From assembly GCA_002749535.1 (NCBI GenBank), contig MZZL01000403.1:458209-522208 (forward strand): a DNA stretch of 64,000 nt, given 5' to 3'. The notes beneath the pieces were generated by a model, which searched no databases, was not told where the DNA came from, and was given only the letters and a program-made list of their open reading frames with translations. This DNA is from Apophysomyces variabilis (Eukaryota > Mucoromycota > Mucoromycetes > Mucorales > Mucoraceae). Every line of letters starts with the position of its first letter. The stretch's first letter is position 1. The position numbers and the translations under genes were made by a program. This document shows positions 10,901-23,613 of this stretch, one piece after another.

Positions 10901-13799
10901 GTTCGTCAGCTATCGCACTAATAGATCGTAACGCACAATAGCAGCAAACGTACTTCCACGAGGAGGGTCCACTCACAATAATGCTTTCCCTATCAATACC
11001 TTGCCCACACCTTCCCACTGTGAACAGATTCCCTTAACCATTTGTTTTCTCTGGACGGGCATATAACCTTCTATGTGAGAAACAACAGTGTATGCCAGAA
11101 GGTTTTGCAAAAGGATGAAGGTTAGACCTTTATTCTGTACAACTTCTAACTTATCCGATTGCGGTACATGGGAAAATGATTAGGTTAGGTACTACTTAGA
11201 TATATTGTGCTAGCAAACACAAAGTTGCCACAGCATTATGAAACAGTTACTACTCGCTAGCATAATGCGCTATTAAAACTGGAATCAGTTCTCAAATAGA
11301 GATGTTGTCTTACTTTGGGTTTACCTGTCGTCATCGCATGCGGTTCGATAAAGTTGTCTGAGATATAAAAGCTCACTTGGAAAGAAGATGGCTGTTCCCA
11401 TCCTACAAGCTTCCAATAAGAAACGTTATTTAAGAAGAAGGATAGTAATGCATCTCGTAGAGCATACATGACGAACTGAGGTATAAGGAACCAGCTCAAG
11501 GTAACTAAGGAATCGTTTATTGACTATAACGCGCACAATAACTATGTCTACAAGTGTAACAAAGTTTTTCTATTTAGGAAGGAAAAAAAGCTAAATGCGT
11601 TTCATATTGTCAGCGAGCCCATATCGTATACTAAGCATTATGCCCAACCTAAGATGGTCGTATTCTCTTCGATTCCCACCTTTCTTAAGAACTTTTCCTA
11701 CCGCAACTGGGGTTTTCCGAATCCACTCACGCTTCAATTTTGCTGCATACATTTATCACGGTTATTGATCCGACCTAGTATCTTAAGAACATACCTTGTA
11801 CAAGGCTTGTAACGAGAAATAGAGAGGAAGGGGGACGATCAATGTATACAATGGTCATCAGATTGATCCTAAAATAAGCACGCTGTTTACTTACATAATC
11901 ATAGTCATAAGAACTTTTATCGATCGCGGAAACATTAACCATCAAGACTACTGTACACAGCATCAAAGTTGGCTTTGGTATATCCTTTTCACAAAGTACC
12001 AATTGTTCCCGGTCCAGGATATTCCAAGACCATGGTTTTTTGGGTCTATTCTTTGAACCCATCTTCCACTTGTACGAATGATGTCCTTACCATACGATCG
12101 GCTTTCCTCAAATTTGTTGTGTTCTTGCAAGCTTTTCTTAATTTTTCTCACGTTTGTTTTTCCTACAGTAGCCGGACTTTGTTTGCAGAAATTTTCTAGG
12201 TATAACACTCTGATTGTTTTCAAACGTTTGTGCCCATCTGCTTGTGCAACAAACCTGTGACGATGTTAATGGAACAGGAAAAGAACGCAATGCTGTACAG
12301 TGACCACTCTTTAATTTCAGAGCTTCTGTTCCTTTGGCAACGTCGATGTTAGAGAGGGTTGAAAGTGGATAAATACATGTATCTACGCGAAACACGCTTC
12401 ATTGCTCTCAAAGCCTTCTTGTAAGTTAAACAAAATAAACTTAGCGACATTGTAAAACTTGGAGTGCTTTATCTGCTGATACTCCTAATTCAACCATCGC
12501 TTTCTTTCTGATTTTTCCTATGCGTAACTATGGAGAAGACACGCGCATGGCTAAATGAACTGAAACTGTCTTTTTCCTTCAGTTTCTATAGGTATCAGGT
12601 AATCAGAATTTCATCTTGTAATGGTTGACAGACCGATGTCAAATAAATAAAGGTACTATCAATAAGTGACCTTCCCCTCCCCTCTGCATTTAGAGGTTTC
12701 TGAACATTGACTTATGCCCCTTTCAAAAATATTTCGCTCTGATGCATAAAATAGATTAACACTGCTAGCTATCTATTTGCATCATTTAGATTGAGATATG
12801 TACGTTATGTTTAACGGTGACCTCTTAACTTCGATTCAAAAAAATTGTCTTCCTTTTATAACAATGCATTCATACAAAAGAATATGTTATCTCTTCTCTA
12901 TTTTATAATTTTTCTATATTATAAATTTTATGACTTTGTTTGACTCCTTTCATCCGTGTAGTATTGCCATTGTTAAAGCATGCATCGCATTTTTATCAAT
13001 GACTGTGATTAATTGTCTCCAGTCATTCTTTTTGTCCAATAGACAGCGCAAGTAACTGTCACTTAATACCCATTCAGCAGACTGTGGCTTATAACAGCAT
13101 AACCATTCTATATTCTGTTCTTGGAGTGTAATTTGAACTACAACGCAACATTCAATTGATAACAAATCATAAAGAACGCAGAATATTTCATTTTCTTAAA
13201 ATGTAATTTAATTCCCCCTCTTTGTTTGACCAAGGCAAGGGATTAAAGCTGATAGCGCAGAAAAATCCTTTTGATTGCATAGTATGGATGTATTGTGCAC
13301 AGATTGAATACTATATACTTCAATTCTGCAAAATGTTGAAAAGCTAGCATCAAGATAGCTGCTGTATATATATCTCACCATTGCAAAAAGCTGCGCATCT
13401 GTTTTAAACATCGTCAATTTCAGGGGAGATATCGTCAGTTAACTAACTACTTAATGCTTCCACTACCACTCCTGACCTTTTCAAGGTCATCCGCGTAATT
13501 TCTGGTTACCAACTCCCATTTTCCATAGTTCATAGCAGTTAGCAGATGTGGTTTTAAACACACCTTCATCATTGTAACTTAAGATGGTCCTTTCTCGTAA
13601 TTGCTTTCTAAACTGAGGCAATAACATACAATCATTCACGGTCTTTTGTTTATTGCATGTTAAAAGAACTCACGTAGCCTATAGTTAATTATACATGCGT
13701 TGAACCCAACGTTTTATATCATTGCCAGATGGAAATAATTTGGATACGGGCGGTAGTCCTTGATACGTGGATATACTCCATTTCATTTGACGTGTCCTT
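7993..13799. other. gene-poor region
   Basis: Nearly 6 kb of AT-rich sequence holds many stops and no gene I can support. The longest frame is 151 codons on the minus strand (10563-11018), Lys/Cys-rich with a C-C-Y-C cluster near its start. It has no recognisable domain and is listed here only as a possible relic. Short minus-strand frames at 9526-10012 and 11775-12395 are also unassigned. A small CA repeat sits at about 9130. A 9-bp inverted pair (TTGCGTCCA / TGGACGCAA) about 110 bp apart lies near 10170-10290. Confidence 0.5.
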
Positions 13800-14170
13800 C
13801 AAAAAGCTAAATACAGCGACCGCTGCTAAAAACTTTATAGTTATGGTCAGCTTTTCTCTTCTTAGCAGGCTCTGATATTCTGAAGATAGCATGGATCAAG
13901 CCGGAAGCATCGATGGCGGGTAATATAGACGTAACCTTTGCACCCCTGGTAGGCGCGGTAACAAGACCAGAAACATGGTTTTTAGGCGAAGCTTTTGTGT
14001 GTCTCTTATTCACATGAAAGGCGGATGATCAAGAAACATGCAAGTTGATCAAAATATTCGTGTCGGTTCCTTTCCATTGACAAACGGCAGTTAAACCGTG
14101 CTTGAATCCCCACTGAACCATTCAATCCAGTTCAATGGCAACGAGGAAGGGATTAAGTTTAATAAAGCTG
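13800..14170 (-). pseudogene. decayed IS630/Tc1-like transposase fragment
   Basis: One minus-strand frame (14013-13807) reads like the middle of a fungal IS630/Tc1-type transposase. It has TAPTRGAKVTSIL, then AIDASGLIHAIFRISE and a basic KKRK stretch. This is the order found just after the first catalytic Asp in the intact copy at 48-49.4 kb. Upstream in frame, SAFHVN stands where that copy has TGFNIN, but a stop interrupts and the catalytic Asp is lost. No second Asp or PPYSP...NPIE block is seen downstream. It is a relic without function. I did not find its ends. Confidence 0.7.
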
Positions 14171-15263
14171 TAGATAATCCTTCTGTGCTCCAAAGTCAAA
14201 ATACGTCTACAATCTTTGTTTTCTTGGCTTGACCGTTCTCAAAGAGACTATCCGGACATGTATCGCGCTGTTTAGCCCATCCCTGTGCTGCACGACCATA
14301 AATATCCAAATTGTTCGCGGCAGCCAAGACAATCACACAGTTCTCATGTTCATATTAAACGCCTGGCCTTATCCTAAAGATAATGACAAATATATGCACG
14401 TTTCTTCAGCACCCTACCCATACAGAAATATTCATCGCTTGAGTAGAGTAGATCTCTCAGGAATTGCGATTGTAAGTGTTGGATGCGACAAGAACTGTTT
14501 TTCAAGAGTATGTTGCTTTTAGTCACGCATGTAGTCCATTGGCTCAAGATCTACCATGTTCATACGGAATTGGCACAGCCCAATACTTTCCGTATGCATG
14601 TGACATTGATTCCAAGCAGATGATATCCGTTTTGGATAAAGTGATATGCATTTTAAAACAGCGACATCCGCCGAACAGGATCAGTTTTCAGGGTTGGAAG
14701 AAAATCATTTCGTTCTGTACCACCTCGTCCGTTTTCCAGGAGCACGATTGCATATTACGTGGACGAAGTATTTCGTCATGTTTTCTTACTTTACAAGGTT
14801 TCAATCTACGATTTTACCCCGATCCTGGTGAGATAGATGAAATGGCGCGATGATGCAATATAGTTCCCTTATCTCGGTTTTATGTTTCTTGTAGAACTAG
14901 AAACAAAAACCATAATGCCAACACAAAAGAGATCTGACAGTTTTACAAAGGGACTGATTGTGTAAAACGCTTTGGCCCCCTTTTTATTTAATGTTTGTGC
15001 TCAAAAACTATGCACTACCGTAAGAATAGAACTAAAGAAAAATTTTTTTTTGCAGCCAATAAAGAAATGACCGAGTAAGCGGACAGGAGAATGTGCAAAA
15101 AGGGGAATAAGCTACGAAACTGGTAAAATGGAGTTCAACCTCAGATCAGGAAAATCTAAAAAGTTCCTTTTACTGCGGCAATCCTATAATAAAAAATTTT
15201 GCTTTGGCGTTTCCTTCCTTTGAATTTTTCATCCTTCTTTTCGTTCCGTGGTTTCCAGAGGGA
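14171..15263. other. intergenic, upstream of the ABC transporter
   Basis: Two overlapping plus-strand frames (14229-14522 and 14476-14853) are open for 97 and 125 codons but show no family features. A run of T at about 15042 and AT-rich DNA precede the transporter start. No gene is supported. Confidence 0.45.
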
Positions 15264-18200
15264 ATGGCACTTCAATGCAATTTATCTGTACGTTGCTTAG
15301 GAAAAATCCTTACGTCAAGGAAACCGTCATGGAAACTAACTGGCAAACACTTTTTTTTAATCCTTTACCATAGCACCCTTGGGTGGATGATGATTTTGCA
15401 CCATGTTTTCGAGAAATGTAACGTCTATTAAAGCCGTTAGATACACAATACAACTAAACTCAAAAAATTTTCTTGCGACTCTTATTGTAGTTTCCTCGAC
15501 AGCCTCATTCCATTAGTCATTCTGACATGGTCCATTGCGGCTGTGCTGACCGCAGCATTACGTTATCGCCAATCCCTTTCTGGTCTCTATACACCTCTAA
15601 AAAATAGCTTACCCACGTTTTCTGGTTACGGTTCCACTCTCTTACCCAACAATATCCCGTCGGGTGAGGATGACGAAGACGACGTGTCTTCCAACGGAAG
15701 TACAGTGGCTCCGGATTATGAGCCGAAACCGTCTCGTTGGACTATCTATACTTGGTCAAGATTGCTGGCCCTGTTTCAATTGGTTCTCTATGTTTGCGCC
15801 TTGCATCGACTGTTCGCCCAAACGTATGACATTGATCCCAACGTCGAAGACGGCTTCAAGAGTGTCGTCTTTGCGCATGGAACTCGTGCCATCTATTGGG
15901 TAAAGTCCCTTAAAAAAGCAGTTATCCCGGGTTTAGCTCATTTAGCTTACTATCCGTTACGATAGACTTTTGCTTCCATCTTGGCTATTGCAAACATTAC
16001 CGTTTCTTCCACACCAAACTTGTTGACAGATGAGATCTGCGCTAAACTGGACTTTCTGTATCTGGCCGATTTCCTTATCGGTCTTATCGACTTGCGTTCC
16101 TTCTACCTTGTCCATGGCACTTTTCATTTCACTACAGGCTATTCCCTAGCGCTTACCTCGACCATCATCTCCTTAGTGCTCTTGGTCTTCATTATCAACG
16201 AGGAACGCCATGCACCTCTGGAACCTATTATTTCTGATACCGTAAGGATAAACAAACAAAAGTGTAAGGTGCAGGATGGCTTATGATTTTTTGGGTATGG
16301 ATACAGGGTCGAGTGATGTCTGGGGAGCGTTGGGCTTCGTGGTATTCCACCTATATGTTCTCCTGGGTCAATACGATGATGAAGGAAGGCAACAAGCGTA
16401 CTTTGAATGACGAAGATTTGATCGAACTTCCGCCCGAAAACAGATCCAAGTACACGCTCTCGAATTACAGACAGCACAAGGGAGGCAAGATGTACTGGTC
16501 CCTTATCAAGACGTTTCGATGGGAACTCTTTGTCCAGATGATCTTTAGCATTGTCAACTCTATCGTCATCTTCGGCCCTCCCTTCTTTTTGAATAAGATC
16601 ATCAAGTACATCGAAAACAAGGACGCCAGCACAGAAGAGTCTTTCTTCACTGCCTTCCTTTATGTCCTTGGTCTCTTCATCACATCAGCAGCACAGTCCC
16701 TTGCCCTTCAGCAAGCTCTTTACATTGGTCGTACACTTGGTATCCGTATCCAATCCATCGTAATCGGTGAAGTTTTCAGCAAATCTCTCCGAAGAAGAGA
16801 CCAGAGCGGTGCATCACAGGAGGAGACTGGATCCACGGATAAAGCTAAAGGAAATATTAACAATCTCCTGTCGGTGGATGCACAGAAGATCGGTGAACTG
16901 ACCGCATACATTTTCTATATCTACGCTTATCCAGTCCAGATCGGCATCAGTATCTGGAGTTTGTACAAGCTTCTCGGAAATGCTTCTTTGTGGGGCGTAT
17001 TGGTCATCATCCTTTGTCAGCCCTTGTCCTACTATGTTACTAATCGGTTCGAAACGTTGCATAAAGCTGTAATGGCCACCACTGACAAGCGTCTTAAAAT
17101 CATGAACGAATTGCTGTCGGCTATCCGTATCGTCAAATTTTTTGCTTGGGAGAAACAGTTCAGAAAGAAAGTTGTTGATGCACGTGAAGTTGAACTCAAA
17201 GCAATCCGGGCTCGTCTGATGATGTTCATGTGGATGGGTAACGTTTGGTTCTTCGTCCCCGTCCTAATCATGGTCACCGTCTTCTACTTCTACACCAAAA
17301 CAACGGCGCTGACCGCTTCCGTGGCCTTCACTGCCCTGGCCTTGTTCAACAACTTCCGCGGTGCTTTGGATGAGTTCCCGTTGATCATCTCCTTCTTAAT
17401 GCAAGCCCACGTCTCCATCAAACGTATTGAGAACTTCCTGGCAGAGGATGAAGTGGAACATGTGACAAGTCAATCCGCTAAAGGTGTTCATATTGGCTTC
17501 ATCGATAACGCCTCCTTCAGCTGGGAAAAGAAAACTGATGGCGAGGGTGAAAGTTCGACCAGCACTGTTACCCTTAGGGACCTAAATCTCTCTTTCCCGT
17601 GCAACAAACTCTCCATTGTGTGTGGCCCTACTGGTTCCGGAAAGACCACTTTGTTGGCTAGTTTGTTGGGTGAAACGCACTGCGTCTCTGGTTCTGCTAT
17701 CCTGCCTCGTCAGATTCCCAAGCGTTCAAGCCCTCTTGGTGGAGCTGTTTCCGGTATTGCATACGTTGCCCAGACGGCTTGGCTGCAGAACTGCAGTATT
17801 AGAGACAATATCTTGTTTGGATTACCCTACGACGAAGAACGGTATGAGAAAGTCCTATATATGACAGCTTTGACCAGAGATCTTGATATCTTGGAGTTTG
17901 GCGATGCTACCGAAGTGGGTGAGAAAGGCATTACTTTGAGTGGTGGTCAGAAACAGAGAGTGGCCATTGCCCGTGCAGTCTATTCACAAGCCGAAACCGT
18001 TATTCTGGACGATTGTTTGAGTGCTGTCGATGCTCATACCGCAAAACATCTTTATGAACACTGTCTGACGGGAGAACTGATGCGCCATCGCACTGTGATC
18101 CTCGTAACACACCATGTTGGCTTGTGTATCAAGGGCGCTTCTTATGTCGTTGCTCTCAAGGATGGCAAAGTTGCTGGCGCTGGTGCACCCGCCGAGGTGC

Positions 18201-20337
18201 TCAAGAGCGGCGTTTTGGGCGACGAATTAGCTCACGTTAAGGAAGAAGACGCAGCTGAAAAAGAAGAAGCCTCCACCGATGGGACTATTCCCACAGTTCC
18301 CAAAACAGTCAAGAAGTCGTCAAAAGCTAATGGTGGTGGTAAATTGACGGAGGACGAAGTCCGTGCCGAAGGTGGCGTCGCTTGGTCTGTGTATGCTACC
18401 TACTTCTACGCCTCCGGAGGTACCTTTTTCTGGATTGCTGTGCTTTTGCTCTTCTGCCTTGCCCAGGCTACTGTTCTCGGTCAGGATTACTGGATCAAAG
18501 TATGGGCAGCTGCCTACGACAATGTGAAATCGAACGTAACCGGTCTGTTTGCTGCATCTCGTATGGGTTCTATGGAAACCTCCTTTATGTCCTTGGCCTA
18601 CGTAAAACCTCTCGAAGGATATGTCAGCGCTGATCCCTCTACAGTCAATGTTGCTTACTATCTTGGTATTTACTTCTTGATTGGTATGATCGCGCTTCTT
18701 GTGACCTCAGCGCGTTCTTTGATTCTCTTCTATGGTTCGCTCCAAGCGTCTCGCCATATTCATGCTCGACTTCTTGATCGTATCCTACGTGCTAAGGTCC
18801 GTTTCTTTGATGTAACGCCGCTTGGACGCATCGTGAACCGCTTTTCCTCTGATTTGGAGACGATCGATCAAGCCGTTGCTCCTTCTTTCTCGTACTTGCT
18901 GTATTCCTTTGTTGCCACAATTTGTATCGTCATTCTTGTATCTGTTGTCACACCAGCTTTCCTGATCCCAGGCGTCTTCATTGCTTTCGTTTTCTGGACC
19001 ATTGGATCTTACTATTTGAACACTTCTCGCGACCTGAAGCGACTTAACTCCGTTTCACGTAGTCCAATTTACGTTCAATTCGGTGAAACCGTGAATGGCG
19101 TCGCCACTATTCGTGCTTTTGGTTGTCAGAATCGATTCCTTGAGGAAAACTTCAAGAAAATCGATACCAATAATCGATCCTTTATTTGGATGTGGGCCAC
19201 TAACCGCTGGCTTCACTGCCGTGTGGATCTTCTTGGTGCTTTTGTGGGTTTCTGTACCGGATTCGTTTTGATTCTGTCTCGATCGTGGGTCAACGCTGGT
19301 TTGGCGGGACTGTCGTTGAGTTATTCCCTCATGTTCACACACCACGTCCTTTGGATTGTCCGTATGTACGCTGTGAACGAAATGAACGCCGTCAGCATCG
19401 AACGTGTGCACGAATACTTGGACGTCGAAGAAGAACCACCGGCTCATGTGCCTCAGTTCACACCTCGTCCCAGCTGGCCAGAACACGGTGCAGTTCAGGT
19501 GCAGAACCTTGTGATGCAGTACTCTCCCGAGAATCCACCTGTGTTGCGTAATATTTCTTTCGAAACGCGTCCTCGTGAAAAGATTGGTATCGTTGGACGT
19601 ACGGGTAGTGGTAAGTATCTTCATTTTGTGGATGAAAGGAAAAGAAGTTGTTTATTAATGGATACCGTTTTAAAGGCAAATCAACTTTCGCTCTGTCATT
19701 ATTCCGTTTCATGGAAGCCACAAGTGGTCGCATTGTGATTGATGGTGTTGATATCAGCAAGATTGGATTAAATGACCTGCGATCGCGATTAACCATTATT
19801 CCTCAAGATCCTGTCCTCTTTTCTGGAACTCTGCGAAGCAATTTAGATCCTTTTGGAGAACATGATGATGCTGAACTTTGGGCTGCCCTTAAACGATCTC
19901 ATCTTATTGACGAACAGCAACAGTTTTCGGAAAACACGATCCAATTGGATGCAGTGGTGACCGAGAACGGCAATAACTGGTCTCAGGGACAACGTCAATT
20001 GATTGCACTTGCTCGTGCCTTGGTCAAGAAATCCTCCCTTATCATTCTAGACGAAGCCACCTCCTCGGTGGACTTTGATACGGACCACAAGATTCAACAA
20101 ACCATCCGCTCCGAATTTAGCAAGTCAGCTTTGCTCTGTATTGCTCATCGTATCCGCACCGTGGCCGACTATGACCGTATCCTTGTCTTGGATCACGGAG
20201 AAGTTGTAGAGTTTGACACACCCTATTCGCTTATGATGCGTCAAGGTGGTGTATTCCAACAAATGTGTATCCGAAGTGGCGAATTCAATGAGTTGTTTGC
20301 CATTGCCAAAGCAAAGAACGACCGCGATCAACAATAA
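15264..20337 (+). CDS. ABCC (MRP/YCF1-type) ABC transporter
   Basis: This full-length ABC exporter has about 1,572 residues and an N-terminal TMD0, so it is probably a vacuolar or plasma-membrane pump for conjugates or organic anions. Exons: 15264-15287, 15374-15417, 15491-15899, 15966-16241, 16307-19610, 19676-20337; all phases fit. The first two tiny exons join as MALQCNLS / HPWVDDDFAPCFREI, typical of the start of TMD0. NBD1 has Walker A GPTGSGKTT, signature LSGGQKQRVA and Walker B VILDDCLSAVD. NBD2 has Walker A GRTGSGKST (split by the last intron), signature WSQGQRQL and Walker B LIILDEATSSVD. Asp replaces the catalytic Glu in NBD1, as is usual for ABCC, so one ATP site should be slow. 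The substrate cannot be read from the sequence. Confidence 0.95.
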
Positions 20338-20729
20338 GCATGGCTCTTTCTTTTTTCCTTTATTACTATTTCATAACCACATCTTTCTCTTTCCTTTTTG
20401 CACAAATGTATTGTTTTCTGTATTCATATCAAGTAAAATATCTTCCATACCCGTAGAAAAATAAAATAAATACAATATTTTTTAAACGAAGAAGACTGGT
20501 GGGTTCATGGTGTGTCTATCTGAGCGTTGCATTTAAATCACGAATCCGGTACTGAGTTGAAAGGAATTGTCCGACTGCGTCTGTCCGGTCCGAGTCTTCA
20601 CCTTTCTGGGCGCGGTAGCAACCAGGAGATCCGTTGGAATACGGGGCGTTGGAGCGCACGCGCCAAAGGATCTAGGGCGTAGACGAAGCGTTGAAGATCC
20701 TCTCTCTCGATTCTTCGTATTCTATCAGC
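20338..20729. other. promoter/5' region of eS26
   Basis: This holds the 3' end of the transporter transcript (an AATAAAATAAATACAAT-like stretch near 20459) and the upstream region of the eS26 gene. I see no ORF with protein character and no specific operator. Confidence 0.4.
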
Positions 20730-21279
20730 ATGGTAAGACTTTGAGACAATCGATGGATGGATACACGATGGATGAGCAGTAATCGAACGATATCGATAAC
20801 GAACGTATGGACTCTTTTAGACCTGTAAGAGAAGAAACAACGGACGCAACAAGCACGGTCGCGGCCACAACAAGTTTGTTCGTTGCATCAACTGCTGCCG
20901 CTGTGTGCCTAAGGTATTTTGAACATAAATTCAGGAAAGAACTGTTTAAGGACGGTTCCAAACCATCTTGCATTTAGGACAAGGCCATTAAGCGATTTAC
21001 CATCCGCAACATGGTAGAGGCTGCTGCTGTCCGTGATCTTCAGGAGGCTTCCATCTATGAGGGTAAATAGAGAAAATGAAAAAAAAAGTGCAAAGAGAAA
21101 AACCGCATGATTTATGTGTGTGGATAGAATACGCCATTCCCAAGTTGTACGTCAAGTTGCACTACTGCGTCTCCTGCGCTATTCACGCCCGTGTTGTCCG
21201 TGTTCGGTCGGTTGTGGATCGCAGAAACCGCGCTCCTCCCCCGCGTTTCCGTTTCCAAAAGGTAAATGGAGCGAGATAA
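20730..21279 (+). CDS. RPS26: 40S ribosomal protein eS26 (S26)
   Basis: eS26 is a small-subunit protein at the mRNA exit channel. Exons: 20730-20732 (the ATG alone), 20821-20913, 20978-21062, 21128-21279. The protein shows [14 protein letters not shown], the zinc-type cysteines in CINCCRC and [25 protein letters not shown] and RNRAPPPRF. An intron directly after the start codon is common in ribosomal protein genes and explains why no long ORF starts here. It ends QKVNGAR at about 110 residues. Yeast eS26 is about 119, so the usual Ala-rich end is short or lies in an exon I did not detect. Confidence 0.95.
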
Positions 21280-22212
21280 GGAAGAGAAAAAGAGAATACG
21301 GATCAACATTGGAGGAACAGAGAAAATCTAACATTCAAGTTATTAGGCTTAAATCTCATAAATAACCGAAAACGAAAAGAAAGAAAAAAAAATGCACGAT
21401 TTTCGATCTGTAGCTGAACAAAAGGATCTTTTTATTGTTTGTCTGATGCTGAGGATATGAAGATATATGGGTGGAGAGACAGAGACAGAGAGAGATAGAG
21501 ACAATGTCGGTTTTGGCCCTGCGATTTGTGATGTCACGGTGTTACTGAGCGGGAAACAAACCCATAGGAGAACGCAGATATCCACATTGCTAAATTACAA
21601 GCGAACTTCTCCGTCTGCATATGAGTTTCCAGGTAGAGATATAGGGGACGAAGTGGCGAGAAGTCTTGATTTGTTGGTCAAACCAGTTAAATCCGCTAAG
21701 GCTATCAGGCAGACGATTGATTTCATGTTTACAAAAAGTATCTCGACCGAGGTAATCCTTGATAGTTATCAGATGGCATCAAAGTATCATGGCATTAGTT
21801 AAAGCCGCACGAACAATTAATGACAACGTGGGATGGTGAGAACAACACTATCACGCAACCTGACTATTAGCCATTAGTTTGTCAGTCAGCTTAACAAAAG
21901 TGCATGACATAAGATCATCAGCCAATTCATTTATGATTACGATTGCTATCGGCAATGAAACCACGCATTAATTGATCGCTAACTTTTGTCTGTTTGTGTG
22001 ATCTTTCTGTCTTGTTAGAAGAGCCTAGGACCCATTGTTATTTAAACCTCCGGCAATGTGTTCGTGAAAAGGTCGCCCAAAGAGGCAGCCAATTGGATTC
22101 CATCTGATTGCTAAACATTTACCCAGTCTCAATGACTGCAGTTCTTCTTTGTGCCGTTTCATCATCTGCTCTACATTTGTCCTGTTGCTTCCGAATCTTT
22201 TTCTAATAGGAG
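21280..22212. other. intergenic, eS26 to PKA regulatory subunit
   Basis: It contains a GA-rich imperfect repeat at about 21471-21505 and a 111-codon plus-strand frame from 21467 that begins inside that repeat. I do not recognise the frame and treat it as chance. The final part (pyrimidine-rich, ending CTAATAG at 22209) looks like a splice acceptor just before the PKA start, so the PKA transcript may have a 5'UTR intron. Confidence 0.4.
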
Positions 22213-23613
22213 ATGACCATGGACAATAACTTCTCTTTTTCATATGCTGATGAGTATACCCAGCTGTTAACAGAGCTGCACTCGGACTACTGCCGCGATC
22301 AGCCCGAGGATGTCCTGCAATACTGTGCCAACTTTTTCAATCGCAAGCTTGAGGAACAGCGAGTTATGTTTCGTGAACAAAACACTCCGTTCTACGAAGG
22401 TAAAGCAGAGGCGAAATAGCAGTGCGGTTTTTTTTCCCATTGCGGGAGAAATGAGAAACTAAGGCAAAGCCTATTTTTGTGTTTACTTTCATTAGCCCAA
22501 GAGTTCCACCCTTTGGCTGCCCAGGACGAGAAATACGAGGGACAAAATCATTTGGTAGATAGTGATGATCCTAAAGACGACGAATATCCTGACGACGACG
22601 AAGAAGAGGATGACGATTTTGACGATGAGATGCGAGACAATTTCTCGACCGCGCCGTTATCGATGATGCCACCACCGAACTACAACCGTGACCGACGAAC
22701 CTCGGTCAGTGCCGAGTCCATGGCACCGACCCAAGGACGTGAATTTATCAAGACGGTGATCCCGAAAACGGATGAACAATGCGAACGTATTCGAGTTAGT
22801 GTTGGTAGCAACTTTTTGTTCAGAAACTTGGATGAGGAGCAATATCAGGATGTGGTGAACGCCATGGCTGAAAAACGAGTAAGCGAAGGCGAGATAGTCA
22901 TTGAACAAGGAGCAGTGGGTGACTATTTCTATGTGGTGGAATCCGGTACCTTTGATTGCCACATCGCGAAAGGCGATGAACCACCAACAAAGGTTGCTTC
23001 ATACGAAGCTGGCGGTCTGTTTGGAGAACTTGCCCTGATGTACAATGCGCCTCGTGCAGCAACAATTATAGCCACTTCGGATGCAGTCCTTTGGGCCTTA
23101 GATCGAGTCACTTTCCGTACCATTCTGATGGAAAATACATCGCAAAAACGACGCATGTATGAATCATTTTTGGAAGAAGTACCACTGCTCAAGTCGTTGG
23201 AATCCTATGAACGACACAAAATTGCCGATGCATTGGAACCAGTATACTTTGAAGATGGTGCTAAAGTGATTGAACAAGGAGACATTGGAGATCAATTTTA
23301 TATCATTGAATCAGGAGAGGCTTCGGTGTACAAGATCGTCGACGGCCAGAAACAAGTGGTCAACCATCTTTCCCGAGGATCTTATTTCGGTGGTAAGTTT
23401 GAAAGAAAGAGAAGGAAGGGATACAGGCGTGTTAATGACGGATATATAACAATGTTTTTTCGGTTATCAGAATTAGCATTGCTGAATGACAGTCCTCGTG
23501 CTGCCACTGTTGTGGCTCAGGGACGCTTGAAATGCGCCACCTTAGGCAAGAAGGCGTTTACCCGTTTATTAGGCCCTGTCCTCGATATCTTGAAACGTAA
23601 CGATTTTAAATAG
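22213..23613 (+). CDS. cAMP-dependent protein kinase regulatory subunit
   Basis: This subunit holds the PKA catalytic subunit inactive until cAMP binds. Exons: 22213-22399, 22496-23392, 23471-23613, giving 408 residues. Residues 1-60 resemble a dimerisation/docking helix pair (YTQLLTELHSDYCRDQPEDVLQY). A very acidic linker (DDDEEEDDDFDDE) follows, then the inhibitor sequence RRTSVSAE, a phosphorylatable RRxS site as in type II subunits. Two cyclic-nucleotide-binding domains each keep the phosphate-binding cassette: FGELALMYNAPRAAT and FGELALLNDSPRAAT, the second split by an intron after FG. All key Glu and Arg residues are present. The catalytic subunit lies about 14 kb downstream in the same orientation. 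Confidence 0.96.
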
